This document shows positions 10,184 through 21,551 of a stretch of DNA of 64,000 nt, piece after piece. The position numbers and the translations under genes are program-made. The stretch comes from Nemophila menziesii. Taxonomy: Eukaryota > Streptophyta > Magnoliopsida > Boraginales > Hydrophyllaceae. The stretch is taken from the NCBI GenBank assembly GCA_029959085.1, contig JARWIR010000024.1, positions 14,558,296-14,622,295 on the forward strand, given 5' to 3'. Position 1 is the stretch's first letter. The number at the start of each line of letters is the position of its first letter. The notes beneath the pieces were generated by a model. That model did not search any database. It was not told the origin of the DNA and was given only the letters and a program-made list of their open reading frames with translations.

Positions 10184-11977
10184 GTGTTTGTTTTCACTTA
10201 GTGAGATCTCAATCGGGTTCATTAAGACAGTTGATCAATAACACTGTTTGTTTTTCCTGACCAATTTAGATCTAGAATGACTCTAAACGGGTATGTTTCA
10301 TTAAGATTTCCAACTAAGCCTGATTTATTCAGACACTGCATTTTAACCGAATAAGTTGTATTTAGTTAATTATTCAACATACAATACTTATCACATAAAT
10401 AACAAATGACATTTGGTGTCTTACAAGGTGTGATATAAATTCAACACTAAAAAAATACTTCTTGCAAGTGTACGAGTTGTCCTAAGCTGTAAAAATAAGT
10501 ATTGTTTTATCATTTTCCATGGGGATTAGATAGTTAATACATAATTTAGCTCTAAAATTCGATTATTCGTTGTTAAACAAAAGATTTTATGAAACTAATA
10601 ATGCTAGGAATTAAAATAAGGATTAATAAGAGCAAATTGGAGTAAGAGAAATGTAAGAATAAGGAGAAAGAATAACTTGATTATCGCTAGTAATCTCCTC
10701 TAGACACTATCTAAATTTTTCTTGTTTTAAAGAAGAATTTGTTTTTTAACCGCTAACCAGGATTCAACTATCTTATAAAATCCCGGTTGGATATATTAGA
10801 ATCTACCCTGGGTACTCTAACATATTTTTGGCTATTTGATTAGTCAAGACCTCTCAGATAAATAAACAACTACCTTATTGGCTATTTAAAGCCCTCTCGG
10901 ATCACTTAAACTATGATCCACAATCTAACCACCTTGTCGCACAGTAATCGATTTGCTATACTAACATACTAATTGATCAGAAGAATAAGTTCGCATAATT
11001 AACAAGGTAATACTCAACGTAAATATCACAAATTTATTTAAATGTAAAAAAAACCCAAATCAATATAAAAGGATATAAATCATGATTTAGGGTTTATACC
11101 CTTACAATACTCGAGTTATGGAAGATTGGTTCATAACGAAATGGATAAAAATAAAAGTTAATAAGTTTATGATTAAAGCAAGAATTAAAAAGGTAGAAGA
11201 ATTACACTAATTAAGAAAATAATTTTGGTTGTTCTCGAACTCCAACTTTGTCCTCCTTACTCTTAATGTTTCTGCTTCTTAATAATGATAAGCTGTAGTA
11301 TTTTGTTGATTAAAACATGTATTTATAGCCCCAACAAATATTTTAACTGAATAGCGTCACCTTAGGTGAGTCAAAAGTGCCCACTCTTCTAAATCTGGAC
11401 AACTTTGGGTCATGGCAGTACAACGTTCACAATTTCTTCTATTCAACTCCAATTAGAAAAACGTTTCTTCTCACATGATCTACACTCAAAGTGATACTCT
11501 GATCTCAAATTTCATGATCAAAACCTTAACTAATTATGAGTTATGGTCTTCTAAAGTTGATTGAAACACTTTGTCGACAATTCCTTTGAGCTTATTCTGG
11601 ACTTCTTGGCGCCTTTTTCAACTTGTTTTAGGTTTCTTTGTGATTTTTTAACCTTTTTAGCTTCATCTTGGGATCTAATATCATCCATATACCTACTAAT
11701 TTCACACTTAACACACAAATTACTTAAAAAATGCTCCAAACAATAATAATTCAAGAACAAGCCACTAAATTAAAGCATGTTAAATAGAAGGGATAAATTC
11801 CACATTTAAGCACTAAAATCCTATAAAATGATGTCTCAATAGTACATTAAATCTATCATAAAAGACGAGACATTAACACAACTAAGTCTGAATCATCCAG
11901 ACACTGTCTCGTAACAGAATAAGTTTTATTCAACTGTTTATTCAGCATTCAATATTTATCACTTAAAAAACAAACGA
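10184..11977. mobile_element. MITE-like sequence interrupted by an LTR
   Basis: The left piece begins GGGTGTTTGTTTT (10184) and the right piece ends AAACAAACGACACC (about 11977), an imperfect inverted pair typical of hAT-type MITEs. About 100 bp before the LTR (10310-10413) is similar in direct orientation to about 100 bp after it (11881-11977), so two adjacent or internally repeated MITE copies may be involved. Boundaries are uncertain. Confidence 0.4.
10414..11872 (-). repeat. Probable solo LTR, diverged A/B family
   Basis: It starts TGGTGTCTTACAAGGTGTGAT, like Element B's LTR edge (TGGTGTCGCCTAGGGTGTGAT), and ends with an ATGATGTCTC...AAATCTATCA...GAGACA block, again as in B (18013-18056). 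There is no internal domain or second LTR, so it is probably a recombined solo LTR. ACATT flanks the left side and recurs at 11870-11874, but that copy overlaps the LTR end, so the target duplication is ambiguous. Confidence 0.6.
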
Positions 11978-12305
11978 CACCTAAGTTAATCACAAAGTAG
12001 TGTTTGAAGAACCTTCCACCATTGATGCAACAACCCCTTCATTGATGGGTCAGTCACAATTTTGTTGAACAAACATTGTCCAGTTTGGAATAATTTTTGG
12101 ATTTGAATTCGTTAGAGAGTCGCTATATCCATTAGCCCTAATTATTTCAGAGATTGTTGGCCAATTTAGTGTAATTAAGAATCATTTTAAAAATAACTGG
12201 TTAAGGAGTATTCAATCTCATCTTTAATTTTTTTCTACTATATATTCAAATAAATTTAAGAGATTTCATTTAAAAATTAAATTAAATGATATAGATATTC
12301 ATTAA
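11978..12305. other. Intergenic, no feature seen
   Basis: AT-rich sequence without a supported gene or recognisable repeat. Confidence 0.6.
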
Positions 12306-12380
12306 TAGGTAGCCAAATAGTGGTTAGACTATTTTGCAAAGACCAAAAGGTCTTAGGATCGAATTTTATTGAAATCGAAA
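12306..12380 (+). repeat. Possible tRNA-derived SINE head
   Basis: TAGCCAAATAGTGGTTAGAC resembles a tRNA A-box, and about 35 bases later GGATCGAATTT resembles a B-box. The spacing fits a pol III promoter of tRNA-related SINEs. It is short and degenerate, with no tail or target duplication identified. Confidence 0.35.
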
Positions 12381-12986
12381 TGATTTCAAATCCAAAGTGA
12401 TTTCCATATGTATTAAAAAAAATTTAACCAACAAATTGCTCCATAAAAATTGTCTTTCAACCAAAAGTTCTTTAATTTTATGGAAAATTCTTCCATTCAA
12501 TATTGGATGAACCTACATCCAATCATATTTATACCCATATCTTATGTTTTAAACTTACAAAACTAATTAATTTAGTAATCTAATAACATGTGTTGTGTTA
12601 TAATAATCAATGGATGTGATGTGAAATTTGGATCATTTAATATTAGATGGATGTATTATCCTAGTTTTATTAGTGTTAATGGAAACTCTCTTTTAAATAG
12701 AATAAGGCACCAAATAAAAAGGAAAAAGGTTACCTATTAATTTTGAAATATGGTGACGTGTCATTTTCTAAATGGTTAGAGCTACGTACACAAACGCAAA
12801 CAAAACTGAGTTGACTCGATTGGGTAAACTCAAACGTGTCAATTCATAATTGGTCACTGGCCTGGAAATTTCCCGATCTTTCCAATTTATTAAAAAGAAA
12901 CATTTAAAAACAAAATCCTTAGCTTTCATTCCAATTTTCATATAACCGAAGCGTGAGAAGAGAAGAGAAGATCAGATCAAGAAAAC
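12381..12986 (+). promoter_or_regulatory. Upstream region of the SelK-like gene
   Basis: AT-rich intergenic DNA leading to a purine-rich 5' leader (GAGAAGAGAAGAGAAGATC at 12955-12973) just before the start codon. A small hairpin (ATTGGATG..CATCCAAT) lies near 12502. A weak TATA-like CATATAA occurs near 12940, too close to the start codon to be confident. The transcription start is not resolved. Confidence 0.4.
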
Positions 12987-14107
12987 ATGGCTTATGTTGA
13001 AAGAGGTACTTTTTCTCTGATTTTAAATCATTCGAGATTCATTAATTTATTTCTTTATTTTCAGAAATTTTGTAAATATAAAAAAATTAGAAAATAGAAT
13101 CTAGTCGAAATTTCAATCATATTAACCTGATTTAATTCAATATTCAATAATGAAATCGAGGTTAATTCTATTAGTTTTCTAAAAGAATATCTTTAGCCGT
13201 AGTAATTAAGTGATATATTTCATCTCTTGTTATTATTTTTTGAATGTTTAGGGCTCAGGAAAATTTCTTTGCGATCCTATAATCGTAGAACAATTGGATG
13301 ATGAATCTTTTTTCAAATAAAATTATTTTAAGTTTGATTAAATATTTGTTGCTTATGAAACTTATTGTACACCTAGTTTATCAGCTAGGTCTAAGGAGTT
13401 GTAAATTTCAGATCCTTGAGTTCATTTCACTAGTGATTTTGATGCAGAATATTATATTATGTTGAACCCGTACTGTGTCATAATCATTGGCTTGTGCGTG
13501 AGATTATTAGGCTATTAGAATCTGTTAGAATTGGAATTATACCTAACTCACTCAGATATAGAAGATGATTAAAACTTCTGTATTGAAATTGTGGCTAGAG
13601 ATTTTGAAAGCAAAAGTTTTCAACTGAGTTATGATTTAATTTTATTTCTCAGGTGTAGTTAAATCGAAACGATCATTCTGGCGATTGAGAACTCTCACTG
13701 ATTTTTTTTGGGGAATTATCAGTTTCATTAGCATATTTTTCACCACCATGTTTTCGGTACTATTTACATTTCTCGACTATTTACTTCTTGCCCCATTTAC
13801 GTTTAATTTACTTTTTATTTTTATTTCAGATGGAAAAATCAGATACTTATAGAAAAGGATCAGGTGCTAGTAAGAAATGGGATGGTGGTGGGCCAGGAGG
13901 GCCCGGAAGTGGCCCAAATGGTGGTGGGCCACGTGGACCTCCTCGTGGTTTAGATAATGTTCGTGGGTTAAAGGATGTCCAAGGAACTAGTCACAGTAAG
14001 TTATCATCAAGATAAATGTACATTTTTGCCCTTGTAAATTATAATACTAATTTTTTTTCTGTTAATTTTTAGATGCTCTTCCTGCTTGTGGCTCCTGCTG
14101 TGGATAA
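12987..14107 (+). CDS. Selenoprotein K/G family protein (Cys form), 4 exons
   Basis: Exons 12987-13005, 13653-13756, 13830-13995 and 14073-14107 splice at GT..AG borders into an uninterrupted 107-aa frame. The protein starts MAYVERG, has a basic stretch (VVKSKRSFWRLR), one hydrophobic helix at about residues 20-40 (DFFWGIISFISIFFTTMF), then a polar linker with YRKGSG and a long Gly/Pro-rich region (GGGPGGPG.., GPRGPPRG), ending ALPACGSCCG. This order is characteristic of SelK/SelG, small single-pass ER-membrane proteins; animal SelK has selenocysteine near the C-terminus, while plants use cysteine. The short first exon (six codons plus one base) and the purine-rich leader support this start. 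It is the only intact cellular gene in the window and sits between retroelements. In animals SelK is linked to ER protein quality control and palmitoylation; the plant role is less clear. Confidence 0.9.
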
Positions 14108-14809
14108 ACTTTTGAGATCTCTCTTATGTTGAATCGTCTTCTAAATCTATGTCTAAACTTTGTTGATTGTGGATGTAATTAGAATCTTTTAGGTAAATTC
14201 TATGTTTGGAACTATATAAGGATTATGAGAATCATGTATATTTTTACGTTATGTTGTTTGAGTATCAAACGATTTTTAAAATGTGTTTCTTGATTTTTTA
14301 TTCTGAGTATTTGTTCATAGTATGTTAAATTAGCTACAAGGCTATACATAAGCAGCTAACAAAGCTGTATCATCTATATTCATTTTCTCTTTATTTCTAT
14401 ATTTTGTGTATCATTTCCTATGGTTAATACTCGAAATAGTAAAAAGAAAAAAGTTACATGAACTAATCTAATTACCAAATGAAAGGTACATTTTGTAGAT
14501 GTTGTCTAATTTTCAAGTATCGGCAACTCTCCTTCTGCAACCTTTATCTTTGAATTTTTCGCAATTTTGCATTTTGATGTAAAGTAAACCATGTATATTA
14601 TGCATGATTTCTTATTAGTTTGGATTTTTTCATTGTGAACATTTTGCTACGTATAAAGTATATATATGCCGTAAAGCATTCATTATATATTGTTAATGAG
14701 TTCATTCCAATTGGTACTATTAGGCCAGTTTGCACTGCTAAGTTGCACTCGTCTCTTACTATCCTCTTGGTAAAAAAACACTCGAGAAAAATGTGATCAC
14801 TTTGACCTT
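14108..14809 (+). other. 3' UTR and intergenic DNA
   Basis: The 3' UTR of the SelK-like gene probably covers the first 150-250 bases; no strong AATAAA is visible. The rest is AT-rich with no recognised feature. Confidence 0.5.
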
Positions 14810-15645
14810 TGCCGTCCTAGTTGATATAATAAAATGACAATTATACAGGAAGCGATTCCGCATAATACGAACCATAGGTAAGCAAAAATGATAGACAGAG
14901 TTATTGTTTTATGAAAGAAGTATTGCGATTAAAAGTTTTCAATATAATGTAAATATGTAGAGTTTGTAACTGAAATAACAAAATACTAAAAAGGAAAATA
15001 TTTGGTTGGTTTTGATTTAAATAACAACTAAAGATAAAAGATAATATAAATGAAAGTATAATTATACTAGGAATTTAGATTAGCTAAGAATGAAAATAAA
15101 CAACTAAAAATAATTAGAGATAACTCGATGAGATGAATACTTGAGGATATTGCTAAATAATATATTATGTCGCTCATTGACTTTGTTATTAATAAGGACA
15201 AGTAGTTTTGTTGTTCACATAAATCGGGTGTCTAGTTCATCTAAGTCCCCACACAAGTAATTTTAGCTCTCTACCTTATTCAGGTAGGTCTAGTCCCACT
15301 AACCCTATTGACTACCCAGCGTGCAAGAACCACTGGTTCAAGGCACTAGGCGTTTGTGTATTAGTTCTGAAATATCGCCCCTGCCCGGGTGTGAGGTCAA
15401 CTACGACAGCTCCTAATAATTGGTTAGAGCACATGAGTAATTATAATGAATACACAAACGATGGAAATATATATTAAATCCCATTTCCTAAATGTAATAA
15501 CATAATAAAAAACCTAGACAATATATTACAAAAGCATCCTCAAGAAGTAATAGTTTAGTTCATAATCGGATTAACACTAATTAAAGAAAAACTAATTAAA
15601 ACTAAAGACAAATTTATGTTTAAAACTAAAAATAATATAGAGTTG
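14810..15645 (-). repeat. Degenerate LTR-like sequence
   Basis: The base composition and order (A-rich, then a C-rich region with CCCACTAACCC and CACTAGGCGTTTGTG, then an A-rich stretch leading to a TTTTGTTTTACAAAAACGTC segment) recall the middle of the A/B-type LTRs, but I cannot align it end to end and see no termini. It may be an old LTR from which the following tandem repeat expanded. Confidence 0.3.
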
Positions 15646-15649
15646 CACC

Positions 15650-16516
15650 TTTTGTTTTACAAAAACGTCTTCATCATCATTCAATGAAACATCTGCCCTC
15701 TAACTAGATCTCAAACAATTTTTTTTTCCATTTCCATTCTTGATCATTTCTCTCCACCATGTTTACTCCCTCCAAATCGAATTTTAACCTCAACCAAAAT
15801 GGTTTTGGGGATTCTTTTGTTTTACAAAACTGTCTTCTTCATCATTCTATTAAAACATCTTCCCTCTAACTAGATCTCAAACCATTTTCATTCCGTTTCC
15901 ATTCTCGAACATTGCCCTCCACCATGTTTACTCCCTCCAAATCGAATTTCAACCTCAAACAAATGGTTTTGGGGCTCTTTTTGTTTTACGAAAACATCTT
16001 CTTCATAATTCTATGAAAAAATCTTCACTCTAATTAGATCTAAAATCATTTCTTATTCCGTTTCCAATCTTGAGCATTGCTCTCCACCATGTTTACTCTT
16101 TCCAAATCGAATTTCAATCTCAAACAAATGGTTATGGGGTTCGTTTTATTTTACGAAAATGTCTTCTTCATCATTTTATTAAAACATCTCCCCTCTCACT
16201 AGATCTCAAACCATTTTTTATTCCTATTTCAATCTCGAAAATTTCTCTTCACCATGTTTACTCCATCCTAATCGAATTTCAACCTCAAACAAATGGTTTT
16301 GGGACTTCTTTTGTTTTACAAAAACGTCTTCTTCATCAATATATATTTAAACATCTTCTCTAACTAGCTCCCAGACCATGTTTATTCTATTTCTAATCCT
16401 GAACATTGGTCTCCACCATGTTAACTCCGTCCTTATCAAATTTCAACCTCAAACAAATGATTTTGGGACTCCTTTTGTTTTACTAAAACGTCTTCTTCAT
16501 CATTGTATTAAAACAT
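15650..16516 (+). repeat. Tandem repeat, ~165-bp unit, about 5 copies
   Basis: The marker TTGTTTTACAAAA (with small changes) recurs at about 15652, 15820, 15979, 16145, 16311 and 16476, a spacing of 159-168 bp. Between markers each copy carries AACTAGATCTCAAACCATTT, CTCCACCATGTTTACTCC and CAAACAAATGGTTTTGGGG. The last copy is cut by the end of Element B's LTR. Plus-strand frames through it are by-products of the repetition. Confidence 0.88.
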
Positions 16517-18058
16517 TGGTGTCGCCTAGGGTGTGATAAAAATAAGATAAATATAAGTCAAGAAAACTACGCACTCTCACCCTAGACAGGCACAGTACTG
16601 CAAGTATTACGGGACGTATGCAAGTTTTAGTTGATAAGTTGAGTTCGTTCTCAGGCACTTAAGTGTGTTAATCACGTGAGTAGGAATAACGAGTAACAGT
16701 AAATAATTAAAGACAGAAAATAAAAGCAAATAGATTTCGAAATTAAGAATTAAAACTAATTAAAACTTGGAAAATAAAGACAATCAAATAAAATATTAAG
16801 AATATGAGATGAGAGATATAGCTTAGGTTTTGCTAGTATGCACTAATCCTTCTAATTCTTTCTAATAGATCTAGTTTATAAGGGAGAATATTAGCTCTTG
16901 TATACTTAGTCAGGATTCTAAATTCCCATTCCTTAGACCTTGAGAGCGACTAAGGGGGCTACGCCACAACCAAGACGCTGTTTCAAATAGGGTTATCAAG
17001 CGCTACCAAGGCCATAAGCAAACAATTCAATCAATTGGTGATATGGTGATTAAAACAAACCCTAATGACTATCTAGTTAGAATCAGTTTTGTCAGGACTA
17101 ATATCGGACACTAGACGTTATGTGGTGGTTCAATAGTTAAACACCCAGCTAAGGTGACCATCTAACTACTATTAACACAATCCTAAAGTGACCAGTTCTA
17201 GGAAAGACAATAAATCAAAACACATAAACAAATATAAAGGTAAGTAGCTAATATCAAATTAAAACATGTAATTCCCAAAGAAACTTAGATAGAAGAATTA
17301 GAATTCATAGATTATACATGATGCAAAACCCAAGCTATGGGAGGTTTAGTTCATACCTGATGAAAATAAACTAAAAGAAATTACAAAAGACATCATCTTG
17401 CTCTCTATAATAAACTGGAAGAATGAAACCTTAAGAACTAATTACTATCTGGCAAGGATGATTTACAAGTGATATAAGGGTGTATTTATAGGTGTTTAGA
17501 AGACCTAATTCGTTTTCTTGAGGGAGAAGCAAAGTGGTGGACTCCAAGCCCAACTCAAATTCGTATGGAAATAAAGATAAATTCTGCTGACTTGTTTTGA
17601 GCATATCTTCTTCGTTATTGGTCGGTTTTTGCTCCATAATATACCAAAAGAATCCTCAGCGAATTATCTACGTCCCTATGAAAGGAATTTACCAAAATCC
17701 GCTTCTTTTAAGAGTTATCACAACTTCTTTAGGCGTGTGCTGCAGAATTTCAGATTTAGGCAGCTTTTCCTTTTCCATCTTTTTAGCCTTTGTTTCCTTA
17801 TCTCCAATCACCATGCTAATCTCTTTCCATAAGTTGTAGTCTTTGACTTGGACTCTAATTAATCTGCATAATTATCTTTAAAGCTTCACAATAAATAAAC
17901 AATTAAACCCAATATGCTCTAAAAACATTATTTCACTAAATCAAGACTCAAAATAGGAAAGTGCACTATTTCTCAAGAAAATCGACTATTATGACTTCTA
18001 AAACACTAAAAATGATGTCTCATCTTAACATAAATCTATCACAAATGAGGAGACATCA
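16517..18058 (-). repeat. Element B 3' LTR (1542 bp)
   Basis: Plus-strand edges are TGGTGTCGCC (16517) and GAGACATCA (18058), giving TG..CA ends. The polypurine tract adjoins the right edge. It is homologous to the Element A LTR (8258-9659) and probably to the solo LTR at 10414-11872. Frames at 17431-17839 are antisense or chance. Confidence 0.85.
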
Positions 18059-18073
18059 AGACCCCCAACTCAA
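18059..18073 (-). other. Element B polypurine tract
   Basis: The minus strand reads TTGAGTTGGGGGTCT directly before the LTR. It is followed (18074-18094) by a TTGTATCG..CGATACAA inverted repeat shared with Element A. Confidence 0.75.
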
Positions 18074-18094
18074 AGTTGTATCGTCCCGATACAA

Positions 18095-19650
18095 TAAAAG
18101 ATAAAAACCAAGGGAAGTCTATAAACACACACTTATAAAATTCTCAATACAATGGGAAGAACATAGCAGAATATATAGAATAATCCTAAAGCACATAACT
18201 CAGGAAATTTCATGCAATAATATTCATAAACTACATACCTGTACACTTCTCATGTCCACAGTCAACACGGCTTGAATTCAAGATCAGATTAGTTTCGCAA
18301 TGTAAGAAGGATTGGGACTTTACTCAGTTCCCCAGGGAAGCTATAGATTGTTCATCAAACCTCACTAGTATTCAAAGATCCACTCAACTAATCTCTAATG
18401 GCTCATTCACTTCTCAATTACATAGCAAAGAATCACAAGGTCTTTAAGGTTGAAATTTAGGCTTAGGGGCGGTATGATAGTATATTTGGATAATTTGGAG
18501 TGAGCTTTTGGCTCTCTCCTCACTAGCCATCAACGAATCGCCCTAGAGCTTGAGTTACTCTCATAAAAACGTTTCTCACTCAACCCAATGAATTCCTTGA
18601 TGCACAATTTAGCATCCCCAATAACCCAATTAAAGCATAAGATGTTCACATAAAAATTCCACTTTGCCGGTCCGAATATATATATTTTCTTTTCTTTTCA
18701 ACTCAATTTTTTTTCTATAGTTATGACTCTCTTTTAATGTTGAGATATCACACTATTTTCTCATATATATATTTTTCTTTTAATTCCCTTGTTGTCAAAT
18801 TTAGCTCGTAGCTTCTTTTTCATTCACTATTACCACAAAGGGTTACAATAAAAATCTGTGAATCATCATCAATATAAAGCAAAAAGCACAATTAATAAGC
18901 TCAAAAATCCCATCCCAATAATATTTCCCATAATGGTGGACCCACCACCCCAAACTCAAGCTCTAAAACAACTGTCTATGCATCGCGATTCGAGTGCGGG
19001 TCATATGGAAAAGTCCTATAATCTAAAGGGATATGGCTTATAATGTGTTTCAATAAAAAGGCTTTAGAAAGGCTAGAAGGGGCTGAGAAGGATATAGCAT
19101 ATAAAATCAAAAATCACAAGGTGAGAAGGTATAAAAAGGCTTCAAGGGCTTCAAATATGAAAGAACCGCCTTAATCACTTTCTACACTATGTAATTTCGT
19201 TATTTTCTTACCTTTAGCACTTTCATCAAATGGTTTTGTCCACTAGCTTGGATCTCACGGCCTACACACTTCTCAAGGTTCCCTGAGATCGAACATACTT
19301 TCTATCGCATTGCTCACTAATCTTTTCTTTACTATCAACGTGTGTTTTCCTGCAAATACTCAAAGCTTACAAATACATAGCTCATAAACATATTACTTAC
19401 TATCATCATTTCACTGAGCTTATGCTTTCAAGCTATTAAACACACTCTACATCTAATTACCATGTATCAAATATTTTAATTTCTACCTAAAAACAGAAAA
19501 ATGGAGATGAGAGACAACGAATCCCCATACCCCCAACTCAAAAATGAGCCGTGTCCCCACGACTCGAAAAAAACTCGAAACAGAAATTAAAATTAGCAGA
19601 TAAAAGCATTTACACAAATGGTAAGGAAGAAAGAGAACATACTCTCGAGG
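18095..19650 (-). other. Element B non-coding 3' internal region
   Basis: No gene. It corresponds to Element A 7407-8220 and 1-344 and, more distantly, to Element 1 about 2090-3450. It contains another polypurine-like motif (CCCCCAACTCAAAAATGAG on the plus strand near 19531). Confidence 0.65.
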
Positions 19651-20853
19651 CTATTGCCTCGCATCATTGATATCCAAGGTAGGAATTGCTGGATCTTTCG
19701 TTAATTGCTCAAGGAGTTTCATGACGTGCACTTGATTAGTGTTGATTTGTGCCACATCATTGACTAAAGAATTTTGAGCTGCTTCGAATTTTGTTAAACG
19801 CTCCTCCATCTTCTTTTGCCAATTTTGCTCCTTTTCTACTTTCGAGACTTGCGTAGAACCCGCTCTTCGAAATATATCCTTGATCCAAGCATTATCAATA
19901 TAACTCGTCTTAAACTCGAGTTTCTCTTCTTCACCCAATGTAACATTCGCTTTTCGCACAAGACACGTGATCATAGTGGGAAATTTAACATTATAAACCG
20001 ATTTAGGAGAGACCGAAAATCGTATCACCTCCTCATAGATCAACTGTGCCACATCAACTTCTTCTCCTCTCAAAATACAATCCAAAAGTAGAGCGTTCTT
20101 CATAGTCTCCAAAGTTCGTGTGTTTCCAAAGAAATTAGGAATAAGGAAATTGTGCCAAATTCTCGCATCCGATTGAAGATATTTGTAAGGCCAAGGTGCC
20201 TTCAATTCTCCCTTATGTGATTTCACTTTCTCTTTGTCTGTAACATGCTCAAAAAGTAATTCCTCATCAAAGATTTTTCGTTTAGCAACCGCTTCATTAA
20301 ATTTTAAACAACCTTTCAATTTCTTAAACTTGAAGTGGTTTCTAATCTCATCAACTGTGAAAGGAACTAGCTTTCCTCTAATCGAAACACAACCTTTACT
20401 ATATCGACTAAAGAGGCCTAAATAGAATTCCAAAACTAACTCATGACATAATTCAGAACGTCTTACCATGAAAGTAGACCAACCCAATTTCGCACCAAGC
20501 TCTAAGAATCTCTTGTAATCTCCTTCACCCACTTCTTCCTTGAATACTTTCTCATAAGCAAAAGGTAGCTCTTTTAATTGTTTCTCTGCAGAAGCTTTCA
20601 GGGCCCTTGAAGCTTCCTCTTTCTCCTTGGGTGTAGGACCTTGTGGAAGTTGTGTTTTCTCCTTTGCATAAAAGTAAAGCTTTTTACCATTACGATCACA
20701 CAAAGTTATACCTCCATCTTCAACATTGTCTTTACCCTTTGATTTAGAACTAGAACCTTTGTTATTTGATTTCTTCTTGATTGGATCCAATACCTTGCTC
20801 TTCTTCACCTCCCTCTTGTTATCTAATATTGTTGTTCTATTAGTCATCCTCAA
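19651..20853 (-). CDS. Element B ORF, 400 aa, putative plant transposon protein domain
   Basis: Intact frame on the element's coding strand. Residues 1-45 are basic and Ser/Lys-rich (nuclear-targeting look). The central part (about 95-300) has the pattern of the plant 'putative plant transposon protein' domain: an LGW motif (123-125), then IRGKLVPFTVDEIRNHF (158-174), a WPYKYL.....WHNFL block (221-237), then T..T..ALLL.CILRGE.VDVA..I (245-272). This domain is found in ORFs of plant LTR elements and is of unknown function. Residues about 337-385 are a likely coiled coil. It is not a reverse transcriptase, protease or integrase. The family call rests on motif memory, not a search. Confidence 0.72.
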   Translation of the reverse strand: MRMTNRTTILDNKREVKKSKVLDPIKKKSNNKGSSSKSKGKDNVEDGGITLCDRNGKKLYFYAKEKTQLPQGPTPKEKEEASRALKASAEKQLKELPFAYEKVFKEEVGEGDYKRFLELGAKLGWSTFMVRRSELCHELVLEFYLGLFSRYSKGCVSIRGKLVPFTVDEIRNHFKFKKLKGCLKFNEAVAKRKIFDEELLFEHVTDKEKVKSHKGELKAPWPYKYLQSDARIWHNFLIPNFFGNTRTLETMKNALLLDCILRGEEVDVAQLIYEEVIRFSVSPKSVYNVKFPTMITCLVRKANVTLGEEEKLEFKTSYIDNAWIKDIFRRAGSTQVSKVEKEQNWQKKMEERLTKFEAAQNSLVNDVAQINTNQVHVMKLLEQLTKDPAIPTLDINDARQ

Positions 20854-21284
20854 TTAACCCCCAACTCAAAGCTTTAGCAACCCTTGAAATTTGAACTTGT
20901 GAATTTTTGGTTGAACAAGCTTGATTTGGCTTAGGAAAGATGAATGGATGATGAATCTCTATGTGGGTGAGGTGGATTTTTAATGGGTAGGCTTGGATTT
21001 AAGAAATTGTAGGATGAATTTGTGAAATTTGGGCTCTTGATTCTTCAATTTGATGGATTTGGTGAGGATTGGGTGCTTGAATCTCTCCTGTATTGATGTG
21101 GAGAGAAGATTTGATGTGTTTCTCTTGATGATTGGGTAGTGTTTTGATGATTGGTGAAGGTTTTGATGAGCTTTAATGGAGTTGGGAGAGTTTTGGAGAA
21201 GAGAAAGAGGCTTGAGGTTTATTAAATTCGGAATAATGGCATTATACCTCTTTTATAAGCTTAAATCCGCAACTTTCTCTCTCC
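20854..21284 (-). other. Element B leader between palindromes and ORF
   Basis: Untranslated sequence before the 400-aa ORF, with another polypurine-like motif near 20858-20872 and repetitive TTGATG/GATTGG words around 21050-21170. Confidence 0.5.
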
Positions 21285-21551
21285 AGCGGCGCGGCGTGGT
21301 GCATGGCTGCGGTACAGGGGTACACCGCAGCTTCTGTAGCTCGAAAATTTTTTGCTTCGGCAAAATACCCGTGGTAGCACCCCGTGGCACGGGTTTTTGG
21401 GCGTGCGGTATAGGGCACGGTATAGGGTCCGGTGTACCGGACCCATCAGCTCCATTTTTTTTCGTCTCGGCACAAAACCCGTGGCTCCAACCCGTGGTAC
21501 AGGTTTTCTTCCTCTGCGGTGCACCGCGGCTGAGGTGCGGTATACCGCACC
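21285..21551. repeat. GC-rich palindrome cluster in Element B leader
   Basis: At least four inverted repeats occur in about 270 bp: GCTGCGGT..ACCGCAGC (about 21308-21333), GGGTCCGGTGTACCGGACCC (21425-21444), GCGGTGCACCGC (21516-21527) and GGTGCGGTATACCGCACC (21534-21551). Variants of CCCGTGGxxCxGGTTTT are interspersed. The GC content contrasts sharply with its surroundings. It could form stacked hairpins in the element's RNA. Confidence 0.8.

Noticed and set aside
16070..16363. 97-codon plus-strand frame
   Set aside because: Produced by the 165-bp tandem repeat; its translation is itself repeated and has no gene context.
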